NCBI GenBank assembly: GCA_964304625.1
Contig: OZ199838.1
Span: forward strand, 10,850,001-10,914,000
DNA length: 64,000 nucleotides
Direction of reading: 5' to 3'
Source of the DNA: Kudoa neothunni
Lineage: Eukaryota > Cnidaria
Below the pieces are notes generated by a model. It was not told the origin of the DNA, did not search any database, and saw only the letters and a program-made list of their open reading frames with translations. Positions within the stretch are counted from its first letter, which is position 1, and the number at the start of each line of letters is the position of its first letter. Shown piece after piece: positions 40,901 through 52,200 of the stretch. The position numbers and the translations under genes were made by a program.

Positions 40901-41829
40901 ATCCAACATAATTTTACATTTAATATTCTCTTTCATATAAATGTTAGTTGTTGTTGTTGTTGTTGTTGTTGTAATTTATTATGTATCTCCTAATCTCTCG
41001 TAATCATTTTTACAGGCCATAACACTCAATTGAGTATAGCATCCTTTATGTATTCTAAAATATGTAGAGCAACTGATCTCTATGCGTCGTCACGATTTCT
41101 CCTTAGCGTTTACGCACTTATAAATACAGGAATTTATAAGAGTGAGAATTTTCTTTTTAATATAAACAATAGTTATTCAGTTGTAGCAAATGTTTGACGT
41201 TAATGTCAAAAATAAATTATTGGACGAAGTTCGGTCATTCCTACTATAGATCGTCTGATTAGTATCACACACTTCTAATTTATAAGTGTAGGATTAATTA
41301 TCGGTCTAACCATAATCCTTCATTGGTGAATAATTCCATTGAACCGCAATCTTACTTGTAAATCATCAAAAGCTTATTTATTAGAGGACATCTATCATCA
41401 GCGGCGGTTAGTAACAGGGATAATTTTGTTTGTTTTGGGCAATAAACACTGGCGCCATAATGCTTGTTGAAACGACAGATTACGATATCAATAACATCGG
41501 TTAATTAATCGGATTATTGCGGATTATCTCTAATATAATTACTCAATTTCTCAGTATTCCTTTGGTAGTCGTTTTCCAAATCTACCATATCAGTTCCAAC
41601 TAATTTTACGCGTTCATTAAACCAATAAAATCCTGGGATCTTTTTTACCCCCAAATCCCCTAGGAGGAAAAAATTTTTGTTTGGTAATATATAATCAATA
41701 TTCCGCATCAAATTATTTACGAATCTATTCATCAAAATAATTCAAGAGAATAGATGAAATATTAAGTATCTCAGATAATTCCTAAATATTCTAGGCAGTG
41801 GCTATTTGCATGGATCCATTTAATCTCCT
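37920..41829. other. intergenic, no convincing gene
   Basis: Mostly AT-rich. Short frames at 39406-39615 (-) and 39862-40104 (+, Lys-rich start MSKKSKDKKVIKIQ) have no recognisable domain or clear splice partners. At 40484-40560 a TTAACCCTCTAACAG start followed by GGGGTAAAAAAAGACTCC looks like another TTAA-element end. Confidence 0.35.
40948..40971 (+). repeat. (TTG)8 microsatellite
   Basis: Eight perfect TTG units. Confidence 0.9.
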
Positions 41830-42031
41830 CTCGGGATTGGCTATATGCATGGATGGGAATATCTCCTAGAATATGTGAAATATTAAAAATTGATTTCATA
41901 TTAACTATAAGCTATATTTTTCCTATAAAATTTTATAAATTGTTTTTAATAATGTTGAATGGAGAATTTGTCCATTAAAACCATACTTTAACCATCTCTC
42001 GTGTACTAAAATCGTACTTTTCTTGATTTAA
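41830..42031 (+). repeat. left inverted-repeat arm, interrupted by piggyBac 4
   Basis: From GGCTATATGCATGGATGGG to the TTAA at 42028-42031 this matches, inverted, the stretch 45765-45968 (shared words include GGGAATATCTCCTAGAATA and AACCATACTTTAA versus AACCATATTTTAA). The match resumes after the inserted piggyBac at 44378-44415 (TAACATTATTAAATACT). Just upstream, at about 41790-41815, a partial duplicate GTGGCTATTTGCATGGATCC occurs. The outer terminus on this side is eroded. Confidence 0.7.
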
Positions 42032-44377
42032 CCCATTAAAGTTTGTTGGGTCCTTTTGGTCCCCTGTTTAGGTGCCGTCTGTAGAGTTTAATATTGCGAC
42101 TATTAACTAGTTAATTTCCATATAAATATATATGTGGTCCTATTATTTAAAAATTATTTGTAAAGTTATTTATGAATTCTAAACATTTTAATATACATCT
42201 CTTTTCATCGGCCAGTACAGTTGCGTATAATAGAACCATAACATAGGCTATACATCCGAAAAATTTTATAATTTTTGTTTGTTCTCTTAAAACATATTGT
42301 CATTTAACCGTCTAAGTACCTGTAATAGAAAATAATACATAAATACCAGTTAATATTTACGTTACAATAGTGGACCGAAAAGGGAACGATAAACCCTCGA
42401 GACATGCAGATGCTAAGTGGGATTAACATGGCTGACATTACTGAGTACATTAAACTAAGTGAAGCAATCTGTGAACTTAACGAAGATACTTTTGAAGAAG
42501 TTCCAGATATTGTAGCGCTTCCTCCAGATAATGTTGACGCCCTTACTGACTTGGAAAATAACTTATTTCCCATACAAGATAATATATTGGAAAATGATGA
42601 CATCCTCGATGTTTCTGGGCGTGTCCAATTGTTTAAACTTCAAAAGCTAGAAACCAAAAGTGTTGTCAAATACAGTAATGTTAAATGGGAAAAGGTTTTA
42701 CCAACCAATTCCTCCGAAATAGTTAATAAATCTATCTCGAAACCCTTGATAGACGACGCATATAAAGGTAGATATCTTTCAAAATTAATTTGTATGATTT
42801 TTAGGTTCATTTGAAATGTTCAAAAAATTTTTGGATGACAGCGTTCTGTTGCACCTTGTAAAACAGTCAAATTTGTATGCTCGACAGAAGAATAACCACT
42901 CTTTCAATCTAACTGTGTCTGAATTGAAAACCTTCATTGAGATTTTAATTCTCTCAGGTTATCATATTCTACCAAGCCAAAAAATGTATTGGGAGACGAA
43001 TGAAGATTCCGGAGTTACTATTGTAAAAAAAGCTGACACCTACAAGATTTAAAGAAATAAAAAGATATATCCATTTCAACAATAACGATTGTATCGATAA
43101 ATCCGATAAGTTATTTAAGATCAGGCCTTTAGTGGAAAAACTACACCAAAACTTCAAATCATTCGGGTTCTTTGAAAAAATTTTATCCATAGATGAACAA
43201 CTGGTACCGTATTATGGAATGCATTCGGCCAAGATGTTTCTAAAGGACAAGCCTGTTTGACTTTCTTTTAAACTTTGGATAATGGCTAGCAAAGATGGTT
43301 ACATTTACAGTTTTAAAATCTATTGTGGAAAACAAGAAACTAATAAAACCTATGATGGCTTAGGTGAAAGCGTGGTAATGAATTTTGTCGAGGAAATTGG
43401 TGATACCTCTGAGGTTGAAGTTTACTTTGACAATTTTTTCTCCTCGTACAGATTATTTAAACTTCTACAAGAAAACAAAGTAAATGCTACCGGTACAATT
43501 AGACTGAACCGGACAAATCGATGTCCACTTCAGCCACCAAAACAGTTTTCCAAATTGCCAAGGGGTGCTTTTGAAGTTTATGGTGATAAACAGGGTATTT
43601 TTTGTGTTCAATGGAATGACACAAAACCAGTGATACTGATGAATAATTTTATGTCTTGTTTTCCTATTGGATCAGCTAAAAGATTCTCAAAAAAAGAAAA
43701 AAATACATTAACATAACACAGCCAAAGATTGTTAGTGATTACAATGCGAATATGGGAGGTGTCGATCTAGCTGATAATGCAATTGCAAATTACAGAATCA
43801 AAATAAAGGGTAAAAAATGGTACTGGCCATTATTCATTAATCTTATTTCCATGTGTGTCACCAATTCATGGAAAATAATGCGCCACTTTAATGACCCTAC
43901 AATAACATTAATTCAACATACACGCGAAATTGTTGCCAATCTAATAACTCCACAACGGTATTTAATTATGAGGAAGAGGTCTCGATTGCAGTTGAATATT
44001 TCAATGAATATGTGTTCTGGAGTCGTACTTGTGAGTGATGCCAACAAAAGACGACTCAGATGTGTTGTGTGCCACAAGAAAACATACCTTTATTGTGAGG
44101 GGTGTTCATCGAGACTTCATCTTAAATGTTCAAATACTTTTCATTCGGATAAATATATTTAAAAAAACTTGATTAATAAATTATATATTTGTGTTTTATT
44201 TCACGCATACACTTTCTCGGGAGTTTATTGGGTCCTTTTTGGCCCTTCAGAAAATTTGTTGTGTATCTCTCAGCTTTGTCATAATTTAAAAAATTTAAGA
44301 TTATTTAGGCATTTTTGAAAAATACTTAGCACATATTATTTTTTTTTATAATTTTTAAATGGTAGAATTTTAACGGG
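42032..44377 (+). mobile_element. nearly intact piggyBac transposon 4
   Basis: 2346 bp between perfect TTAA duplications (42028-42031 and 44378-44381). Inverted ends are CCCATTAAAG on the left and CCCGTTAAAA read from the right. Subterminal hairpin words flank the gene: GGGTCCTTTTGGTCCC near 42049 and GGGTCCTTTTTGGCCC near 44230. It landed inside an older repeat arm. End integrity and transposase conservation make this the youngest piggyBac of the window. Confidence 0.92.
42404..44162 (+). pseudogene. piggyBac transposase, few disruptions
   Basis: Cut-and-paste transposase of the DDE_Tnp_1_7 type. The first block starts at 42404, or at the internal MADITEY methionine. It joins the next through a likely 37-bp GT-AG intron (about 42768-42804), giving YKGSFEMFKKFLDD. 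All three catalytic aspartates are visible: SIDEQLVPYYG, VYFDNFFSSYRLF and MGGVDLADN. The C-terminus carries the Cys/His-rich finger (CVVCHKKTYLYCEGC, HLKC). Apparent damage is slight: a one-base shift around the A7 run near 43025, a TGA where Arg is expected near 43258 (a CGA to TGA change), and a one-base shift in the A-run near 43700. Two of the three lie in homopolymers, so assembly error is a live alternative. Confidence 0.88.
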
Positions 44378-45764
44378 TTAATAACATTATTAAATACTTA
44401 AAAATAATATGTTAATGAATTAAGTCTTATTGTCTGCAATAATATTGGTTATTGTCCTGTTAGACGTTGCGCACACAAACCATTGGCTGCATGTCTCGCA
44501 TGGTCTCACAATTTTACTAATTGTCATATGTTGAGCGTTAATTCTCGTTTGACCTAAATTGTATCATAAAATTCTTAGATTTTATTATTCTTCGAAATAA
44601 TTTTATTCGCTAAACCATTTGGTTACGCTAAATCTATGCGGTGAATCTTAGATGTGAACCTCCGCGAATAACCTTTTTTGAGAATTATACTATTTAACTC
44701 ACGTTTTGCTTAAATTAAAATATGCTAAATGTATCTATATTTATTTCTATCGCAGCTTTCTTCATAAAGACTATACAAGGTTCGTTTAGCTTGACTCATA
44801 ACAAGTGCACGTATCGTATAATGAATTAGAAGATTCGGTTAAATAGTTATTAAATGAATTAGTTGATGTTTCCACTTGACTGAAGACAAAAATATGGACA
44901 ATAATAACAGATAAATACAAATGCTTCACCAAGTGCCTTAAGATGACGTTTGAATCTGCTTCCTTTTGATATGTAGGTTTCACCACTGCCAAATATACCA
45001 ACGCGAAGATAAAAAAAATAAATATGGAATAAATTCAGAGAAAAAAATTTCAAATATGAAAAGTTTCGATGAAATAGTTTGTAGTATTAGCAACGATCAA
45101 GTTGCTTCCATATGTGATGAATTATATGGGGACGGATTTTACAATCTCGATATTTATTTTGATAAAAGATGGAAACTAATTGTAAGTGAATGGATCGTTG
45201 GTTAAGTTATGCTGAACATTATTTTAATAACTGCAAGAATTCTTCATATCGTTCTTCTGTTTCCTGAAATCCATCAGAATCGAAAGAAACCTTATAATGG
45301 TTACCAAATACTTAAAGTCATATTATACTCGCCCTGGCACTTTACTGATCTAATATTATTATGGAGGAAGTATCCAAAATAAAAACTATAAGGATGAGGA
45401 AAATGAGTAGTGTCTGTTATTTGGTTCCCGAAAGAAATATCAAGATGAACTAAATTTTGTTAAAATAAAGTTTTGGTTTCATATTGATTCAAAAAATTTT
45501 ACACCCGCTGAATTTAATGAAACTAGTATTTTAACAAATCAATAAAATTGTTTAAAGCAAAATAGCATAAATATTAAAATTACTAAGATGCCGATAAACG
45601 AAAGACAAAAAAAAGTTTCATCAAAAAATAAGAGGTTTTTGGCAACCTCAGTTTTTTCGACTATTTATAGCCACTGCGATTAAGTGTGAAAGTTAGTTGT
45701 TACGCATGCCTCATTAGAGTTTATAAGGTACGATTTGGTAGATAATTTGAATTAATTAGCCTAG

Positions 45765-46032
45765 GATAACATAAATTAGTATTTAATACTGTTAATAATT
45801 CAGGAAAAGTATAATTTTTATACATGAGAGATGATTAAAATATGGTTTAATAGACAAATTTTCCATTTAAAATTTTTTAGGATGGATATAACTTATTCTA
45901 TTTGTGAAATCGAATTTCTAATATCTCACGTATTCTAGGAGATATTCCCATCTATGCAATTAGCCACGTCCAATATTCTATGAGCAAATTAAAATCCTTT
46001 TGGGGTATAAAAATCCCAAGCTCGTTAAAGGG
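45765..46032 (-). repeat. right inverted-repeat arm with TTAA-element terminus
   Basis: Inverse of the 41830 arm. Its outer end reads GGGGTATAAAAATCCC, then CTCGTTAAAGGG followed by TTAA at 46033-46036, the standard right end of a TTAA-target element. Between the arms (44.4-45.7 kb) only short frames occur, e.g. MKSFDEIVCSISNDQVAS at about 45057, which I do not recognise. The pair therefore looks like the two ends of an older piggyBac-like or MITE-like unit. Confidence 0.65.
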
Positions 46033-46431
46033 TTAATGAAAAGCATATATTTACTATCAAAGGATGTACTACACATCACGGACCCTCATTTATACACTCC
46101 GTGAAAATTGCTATAAATTATTCATGATCAACACTATAAATTTTGTTTACAATATTATCAATATTTTAAATTTAAACGGAAAATTGTAATGTTATATTTG
46201 TCTCTGAATATTATTAGAAGTTTCGCAGAATAATCACGAAAGAATGGGTACTAGTTGAAATTAAAAAATAAACACAAATTTTATCTCTAATTAGAAAAAC
46301 TTCCGAAAAGGCGGTCCTTAATTAAATTAATCAACGCCTAAAAAACAATAAACCATAAAATAAATCGCATATATAAAACTATAAATCTATCGAGTAGTAA
46401 ATTATAGAGAAAAATATCTTGATATTTAGTT

Positions 46432-47144
46432 TTAAATTAAGGAATCATCTGAGTCAGGCAAGTCTTCTGCAGCCTCCATCATACTATATCTATTTTCCAT
46501 AGAGTTGTGACGCATTTTATCACAACTAACCGAAACCACAACCAACAACAAAACGACCAAAACTGCTCCAAGAAATCCCATTGATGCCCAAATATGTCGG
46601 CTTCGCAGCATGTAATACATGTAACTACGTTGGCTTAGTCTCATCTCTAGATTCCAATCTACATTGAATTGAGGTTTTAGATCAGCCCTCAAGTCAATCA
46701 TTGCTATCTTTCCTGGTTGTTCGTTCAGCGCTATAATGCAGAAATAACAAACTATGTTTAATAAACATGAATGATAATAATTACCAGCAATTCGGGATGC
46801 TCTATCAACGTCATTAACAATTGTTGTTCGTCCATTACTTGAATCAGGTTTTTGTTCTTCCTTTGGAATAGCTACGGCACTATCTGCAACATTGATGATA
46901 TCTTCTGAATCGTTATCATCTCCAACGTACTATAAAATACAAAAAGATAATGGAGCTCAGGTCAATTATTTGAACTTACATCATATATTACGCTATCTGG
47001 TATAGGTGCTGGGTGGGTGTTGGACTGGGGAGCATTTTGTTTAGTGTTAACGTCAGGTTTAGTGGGCAATACGGTGGTGCTGATTTTGAGGAACAACCCA
47101 CATTGAAGTAATATGGTCAATGTTACAAATGATACTAGCTTCAT
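46432..47144 (-). CDS. type I single-pass membrane protein, unknown
   Basis: Three exons, 46980-47144, 46785-46929 and 46432-46730, with introns of 50 and 54 bp. Phases agree and give 202 aa. It starts MKLVSFVTLTILLQCGLFLK, a clear signal peptide. A Pro/Thr/Asn/Asp-rich extracellular part follows, then a stretch starting FNVDWNLEMRLSQRSYMYY, a 22-residue transmembrane helix (GFLGAVLVVLLLVVVSVSC) and a short acidic cytosolic tail ending DLPDSDDSLI. The final residues could serve as a sorting or PDZ-type signal, but this is inference. No known family recognised. The splice structure and signal-plus-anchor architecture make it a credible gene. Confidence 0.7.
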
Positions 47145-49193
47145 TCTGACTTAATGATAGTAATTGTCCTTTAATATCAGAGATTATATTTCGTAGACCT
47201 ATTAACCATTAGTAAACGAAGGTTTATACCTCAAACGAATACTTCTCGTAATGAATCATTCATCTCTTCTTATTTTATCTATTCAAATCACAACAATACG
47301 ACAATGATTATTTTAAATAAAAACAAAAACTGATTTTTAGTTCATTCAAAGACATTACTTTCCCTCAAAATGATTAATAGCACCATTTTAATCGACATTA
47401 AACCAAAATAAAATTAGCTAATTATATCCACTCTGGACAATGGTGTCTACTAAAATATTAATTCCTGATAATAAACGTATTCAGCCTACCAAATATATTC
47501 TATTAAAACTGTAAATCGAAAATCAGTTTGAGGCGGAATGCCTAAAAAGTCCCTCTGTCCAAGTTGTATTCAGATTTAAAAGATTGTTATTTTACGTAAT
47601 AATCCTCTGCAAAATTTCTTCCACTGAAATATTTATTCACAATTTTTATGAATAATTGTTGAATATAACAATTTAAATAAAATGATTCGAATAATTGACG
47701 AAATAAAAATTATCATAATCTAAAATATTCAGTAGAAATTTTTTATTATTACAATTAGGAATTCGTCCAAATTAACTTTTAATTTCGTTAGGTAATGGAT
47801 TTAAACTAATATAAATACTAGGCATTCCTCTCTAACTCTAATCAAGGAATTTAGTGGCACTCGTTTGAAAGGATATTTACTGACAATAAGAGCCACCTTT
47901 TCATGTTTTCCTGTAATATAAATCATTATTTTTAAATGTAATAAATTCTATAAGGTTTATAAAAATACCATTTGACGAATAACTTGATAACATTAATAAT
48001 TATTTGGTTGAAATGAACTTAAGATTTTTTAATTAATGATTACCGTATTACGGCTGGTTATAATTTTAGTCCATTATCAGCACAAAATGGGATGTATTCC
48101 CAATGCAAGTTTATTATTGATTTTATTTTAGTAAAAATACGTTTTTCAAAGGCTTATTTAAATTTTTAACCAACATAATACGGAGTTACTAAAAGAATAA
48201 TATTGTCAATACGACCTTGTGTGTGCGTAACAGCAATTTTAATGAGTTCGTTTATGGAATATAGCGATAACTGTCTTAATTTTAATAATACATGTATTTT
48301 TTAATTTATTTGAAAGAAAAATTCGTATGGAATATAGTCTGAGTTAAATTTTAATTTTTGCTCGAATGATTAAAACTAGCTGGTTTGTTGATGAATTTGG
48401 AATATAAAGGACTCTATATAAAGTACCTTGCATTACCGCCTAGTTTGTCTATTTTTCAAAGATGGTACTTAACAAACTAATAGATGTAATATGTTTCTCC
48501 GTTGGAAAATTAATGATTTAATTGTGAAATTTACAAAAATTTGTAGGTAGAATTTTAGGTAATTAGAATCGACGGGATATTATGGAACTGGAAGAATATA
48601 TTGGATTTGTTCAGTCGTTGACCAGTTTCTAGTATCATTAGATACCTCATCCATAGTCATTTTGGGCTGAAAAATGTCAAAAAATTTATATGGATCTATA
48701 TTGACCAAGTAGATTTTGATATATTATAAAGTATTGTCATTTTAATGATCTATCAATTTAAGAATCAAGTAACAGTCAGAAAATTTTTGTGTCTATTGAC
48801 AATATCTGGTCTTATCTGATCTATGTGAGTTTATTTTTTTATTCATTGATAACTCAATTATGAGAATATCTGAATTAAACCATTTAAGCTTTTAAACACA
48901 GAAAGGTAAAATCGTTTAAATAATATTAAACTTTAGTAAGAAAACTAAGGTTTATAAAATAATATTATTAATTAATTAATACAAAAGAAAAGAAATATGG
49001 CAATACAAAGATATAAATTATTGCTTATAGATATATGCTATCACCGATTTTTTACAGAGTAATGACCACAGAAACCAACTTTTTAGTTTTTATTTTGCAA
49101 TAGTATAAATTTAGCATATTGGTATTCTTATTTTATGATCTTCTGTGGCCCAATCATATTAAAATTTTGATATAATAATACATTGATTGGTGG
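47145..49193. other. intergenic, nothing recognised
   Basis: AT-rich; no sustained frame, repeat end or RNA gene that I can support. Confidence 0.4.
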
Positions 49194-49201
49194 GTTATAA
49201 A

Positions 49202-51235
49202 TAGGGTTTGCAATTTTCGACGTTTAATTTTTTTCAATTCGACGGCTTTTATCGATCGAAAAACTTTTTTTTCAAAATCAGTTTTTTTCGATGTTTATTT
49301 TATGAAAAAAAGAAAAATAAGTTTTTATCAGAGACCAAAAAAACAAAGTTTTATAGAATAAAAATAGTTATTTTGAGTAACTACTAGTTAAAATAGAGAT
49401 GGACCGTTAAAATGGAGCATCGAAACCATTGAAGCGCGTTCATTTGAGAGTTTCATTCGTTCTTTTCGAATTATATAATTTAATTTCGAAAAGCTTCGTT
49501 CTACAGCGATAGATGAAATGGGTAATGCCAACAAATCCAACGAAAGTTTTGACAGCAATGGGAAAATATTGGATTTTTCCTTCCAAAAGTCTGTAGTGAT
49601 AGAAGGATGATTTGAATCCATAATTGCCTTACAAAGGAGATTGTATTCATCTTTAAGGATAACTTTGTCTTTAACCCCTATTAAATAACAAAGATCATCA
49701 ATATGTACATTTTCAATCGATAATGGCGTTGCTGGATCAATGCTTTTGATTGTTTTAAAGAAAGTGGCTGATGGAAAACAATCATTAATACTATTTGATA
49801 TAAAATCATGGATTTTCTCGATGATGCTCCCGCGAAAAGATTCAATTTTATTGATAAGATTTGTTCTAATTTCAAATGGAATAAGTCCAAGATTATCTTT
49901 GTGATCATTCAGAAAATTCTTCTTCATTCCAAAATCATTATTCATCCAGTCGAATATACTTGAAAAACAAAAATTATCGTTAGTTTCAATACGTTTCGAA
50001 AATTCAACCAGCGGCGTAAGTTCATCAATTAACACAGTGACAGAGAGAAATAAGACATTGATATTCTCAGAATTAATTAGTAGAATTTCATTTAGACGTT
50101 TTCCAAATTCTAAGGGTTTAACTTCATTTAGAAAATCGACAACAGCTGGATAATATTCTTTTATTTGCTTTAAGCAATTGTAAAAACTATACCAACGGAT
50201 ATCCATGACACGAGGAATTTCTTTGACATTTTCCAAATCGTTGTTCTTGAGATGAACCAGAAATGTTCTCTTTGCATTTCTATTCTTTGACAGAATAGAT
50301 GAAAACTTCATGCAGAATTTTTTAATATCTAAGAAATATTCGTCAGTAGCTTTTCGGACAGCAAGGTGGATAATATGAGAAAAGCATGGAATTCGAATAA
50401 TATGTGGATACATTGCTATCAAATCATTGATGAATTTTTTCATGTATGACGCTGAATCCGAAATAATAGCGCAACAGTTATCCCATACCAAGTCGTAACG
50501 TTTCAGCACGTTTGATAATTGATTAGCAACAATAACAGAATTGCAATTTAAAATTCTGGATGAATCTAACGTAAATATCATTCTTTTATTTGAATGGTGA
50601 TCGTAATAACAAGCCAACGTGTTGAAAACAGGTCTATTATTAAAGTCAGGCGGTTCGTCAATTATCAAACTGAAGCGAACATCTACCATTGCTAGTTTAA
50701 TTGCGCCCATACTCCTCAAAAACATCGGGGAAATATGTTGATCGATAAGAACTCTTCCATCGGGCAATGATTGTGAAGCTGGACAATAATTGAAAAGAAA
50801 ATTCCTCAATGAACTATCTTTATTGATAGCTTGGAATGAAAGACCATCAAATAATACGATCTTTACTAGGTCCATTTCAATTTCGCTTGAGTTGGATCTA
50901 TCACGATGCAAAATATCCGTGATGGGGATAGTGTTTTTCACATTAGTCTTCATAGTTGCGTGTTTTTGAGATCCAACATGTTCTTGTATTCTGTTTTGTT
51001 TAAGGGGTAAAACTAGCTTGCAATATTTGCATGACAACGAGTCTCCCGCAGCTTCCAAGTCGCTCCATTCAATTAAATAATCAGCCAACTCTCGACGTTT
51101 TCTCCCCATTTACAAGATTTTCAATTAAACAAAATCGGCTTTTTTCGATCGAAAAAAATAAAAACTGGCACGTTTTTTCAAATTCGACGGTTTAAATCGA
51201 CAGAAATCGATTTTAATCGAAAATTGCAAACCCTA
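49202..51235 (-). mobile_element. complete hAT transposon
   Basis: 2034 bp. Perfect 19-bp terminal inverted repeats, TAGGGTTTGCAATTTTCGA at the left and its exact inverse at the right. A perfect 8-bp target duplication, GTTATAAA, occupies 49194-49201 and 51236-51243. Subterminal zones are dense in TTCGAC, ATCGAT and TCGAAAAA words, probably transposase-binding repeats. It contains a single uninterrupted transposase gene on the minus strand. All criteria for a recently inserted autonomous element are met. Confidence 0.95.
49388..51109 (-). CDS. hAT transposase, intact 573-aa frame
   Basis: Cut-and-paste transposase producing 8-bp duplications. The ATG at 51109 begins a frame without stops to 49388. 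A BED-type zinc finger lies near residues 27-50 (CKYC with HVGSQKH), as in CGGBP1-like hAT proteins. The catalytic core has SLIIDEPPD (first Asp), CAIISDSASYMKKF (second Asp) and the CFSH (CxxH) motif in IPCFSHIIHLAV, then the DIRWYSF (RW) motif. A Glu-containing helix (LTPLVEFSKRIET) may hold the third acid. The C-terminal dimerisation block LLALPISSIAVERSFSKLN is textbook hAT. 573 aa is slightly short for the superfamily, but no domain is missing. Confidence 0.93.
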   Translation of the reverse strand: MGRKRRELADYLIEWSDLEAAGDSLSCKYCKLVLPLKQNRIQEHVGSQKHATMKTNVKNTIPITDILHRDRSNSSEIEMDLVKIVLFDGLSFQAINKDSSLRNFLFNYCPASQSLPDGRVLIDQHISPMFLRSMGAIKLAMVDVRFSLIIDEPPDFNNRPVFNTLACYYDHHSNKRMIFTLDSSRILNCNSVIVANQLSNVLKRYDLVWDNCCAIISDSASYMKKFINDLIAMYPHIIRIPCFSHIIHLAVRKATDEYFLDIKKFCMKFSSILSKNRNAKRTFLVHLKNNDLENVKEIPRVMDIRWYSFYNCLKQIKEYYPAVVDFLNEVKPLEFGKRLNEILLINSENINVLFLSVTVLIDELTPLVEFSKRIETNDNFCFSSIFDWMNNDFGMKKNFLNDHKDNLGLIPFEIRTNLINKIESFRGSIIEKIHDFISNSINDCFPSATFFKTIKSIDPATPLSIENVHIDDLCYLIGVKDKVILKDEYNLLCKAIMDSNHPSITTDFWKEKSNIFPLLSKLSLDLLALPISSIAVERSFSKLNYIIRKERMKLSNERASMVSMLHFNGPSLF

Positions 51236-51959
51236 GTTATAAACACAATGAACAATTCTTTAACATGATTCAGGATGTGTGTAAATTTATTTAATGATTA
51301 AAAAGTTAATACCATTCTAATTTATGTCGGACTACTTTTTGAGAATTTGAAGTATCCTATACTACGTATGGACTTTACCTCGCTTTTGTTTCAGTGATGC
51401 TCTTGTATCAAAACTGACATTGATATAACTCGAAGATGTTAGTTTTCAATTATTTGTATTCTTACAAATATATTAAGTCAATAAAGAAATTGATGTAATA
51501 AAGAATTTATTTTACTTTAGGACCCATACAGCTCCTCACTTATAAGCTGCGTGGTATATAGACGATAAAACTATTATACAACTAGATAATATTTACACGA
51601 ACCAATAACTTATTATTTTATATTTAGAAACAATCCTAGCGAAAAAATAAGGCAAACATCAGATTGGTCAATTTATTTTGGCATACCTAGACAATATTCC
51701 TCATTTTATCCAATGGTGTTACGTTTCAAAACATAAACGATCTTTTTGGTAGAACAAAAAGACCTTTCTTATGATGATAATTTTAAAATTAGTGTCGTTT
51801 GTCCGACATATTCTTTGAAAATTGTCTCTCACGCTAGATGGTTATCGAGAACTGGCTCATATAATATTCTATAGTGAACTTGGTAACTCTGAAACTGTTC
51901 TTATAATTTACAATTGGCAGAGGCTAATGTCACGGTAAATTTTAATCCAAAGTGACACA

Positions 51960-51971
51960 TGCGCATGCGCA
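51960..51971. promoter_or_regulatory. NRF1-like palindrome
   Basis: TGCGCATGCGCA, a perfect 12-bp palindrome that fits the NRF1/EWG consensus (YGCGCAYGCGCR). It is isolated in AT-rich DNA about 1.9 kb upstream of arginase, with no nearby start codon, so a regulatory role is only possible. Confidence 0.3.
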
Positions 51972-52044
51972 ATGGGATTTAAACCCTGCAACTTTTACTC
52001 ACAAAGCTTTATAAAGATTTTATTTTTTAAAACCTGCTATATTT

Positions 52045-52200
52045 AATTATCTCTGATCAATGCTTTTACTCTTAGGAGGCAGAATTACTTAAACATAATC
52101 AAAACTAATGACACCTGAATATTATTTACCATATTAATAACCCAACTTTTACAAATAAACAAATAAAAGTTTTTGATAAACAAAAGCCAACGATTCGTAT
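52045..52200. repeat. second copy of the 14360-type MITE interior
   Basis: CTTAGGAGGCAG, ATCAAAACTAATGACACC and TGAATATTATTTACC align with CTTAGGAGCCAG, GTCAAAACTATTGACACC and TGAATATTAGTTGC at about 14636-14695. Ends could not be defined. Confidence 0.5.

Noticed and set aside
41514-41735. 73-aa minus-strand frame
   Set aside because: Part of it (the stretch GGGATCTTTTTTACCCCC) resembles a TTAA-element end, so it is likely non-coding repeat.
44786-45205. Short frames on both strands between the inverted arms
   Set aside because: No similarity recognised and they overlap each other on opposite strands; not enough for a gene.
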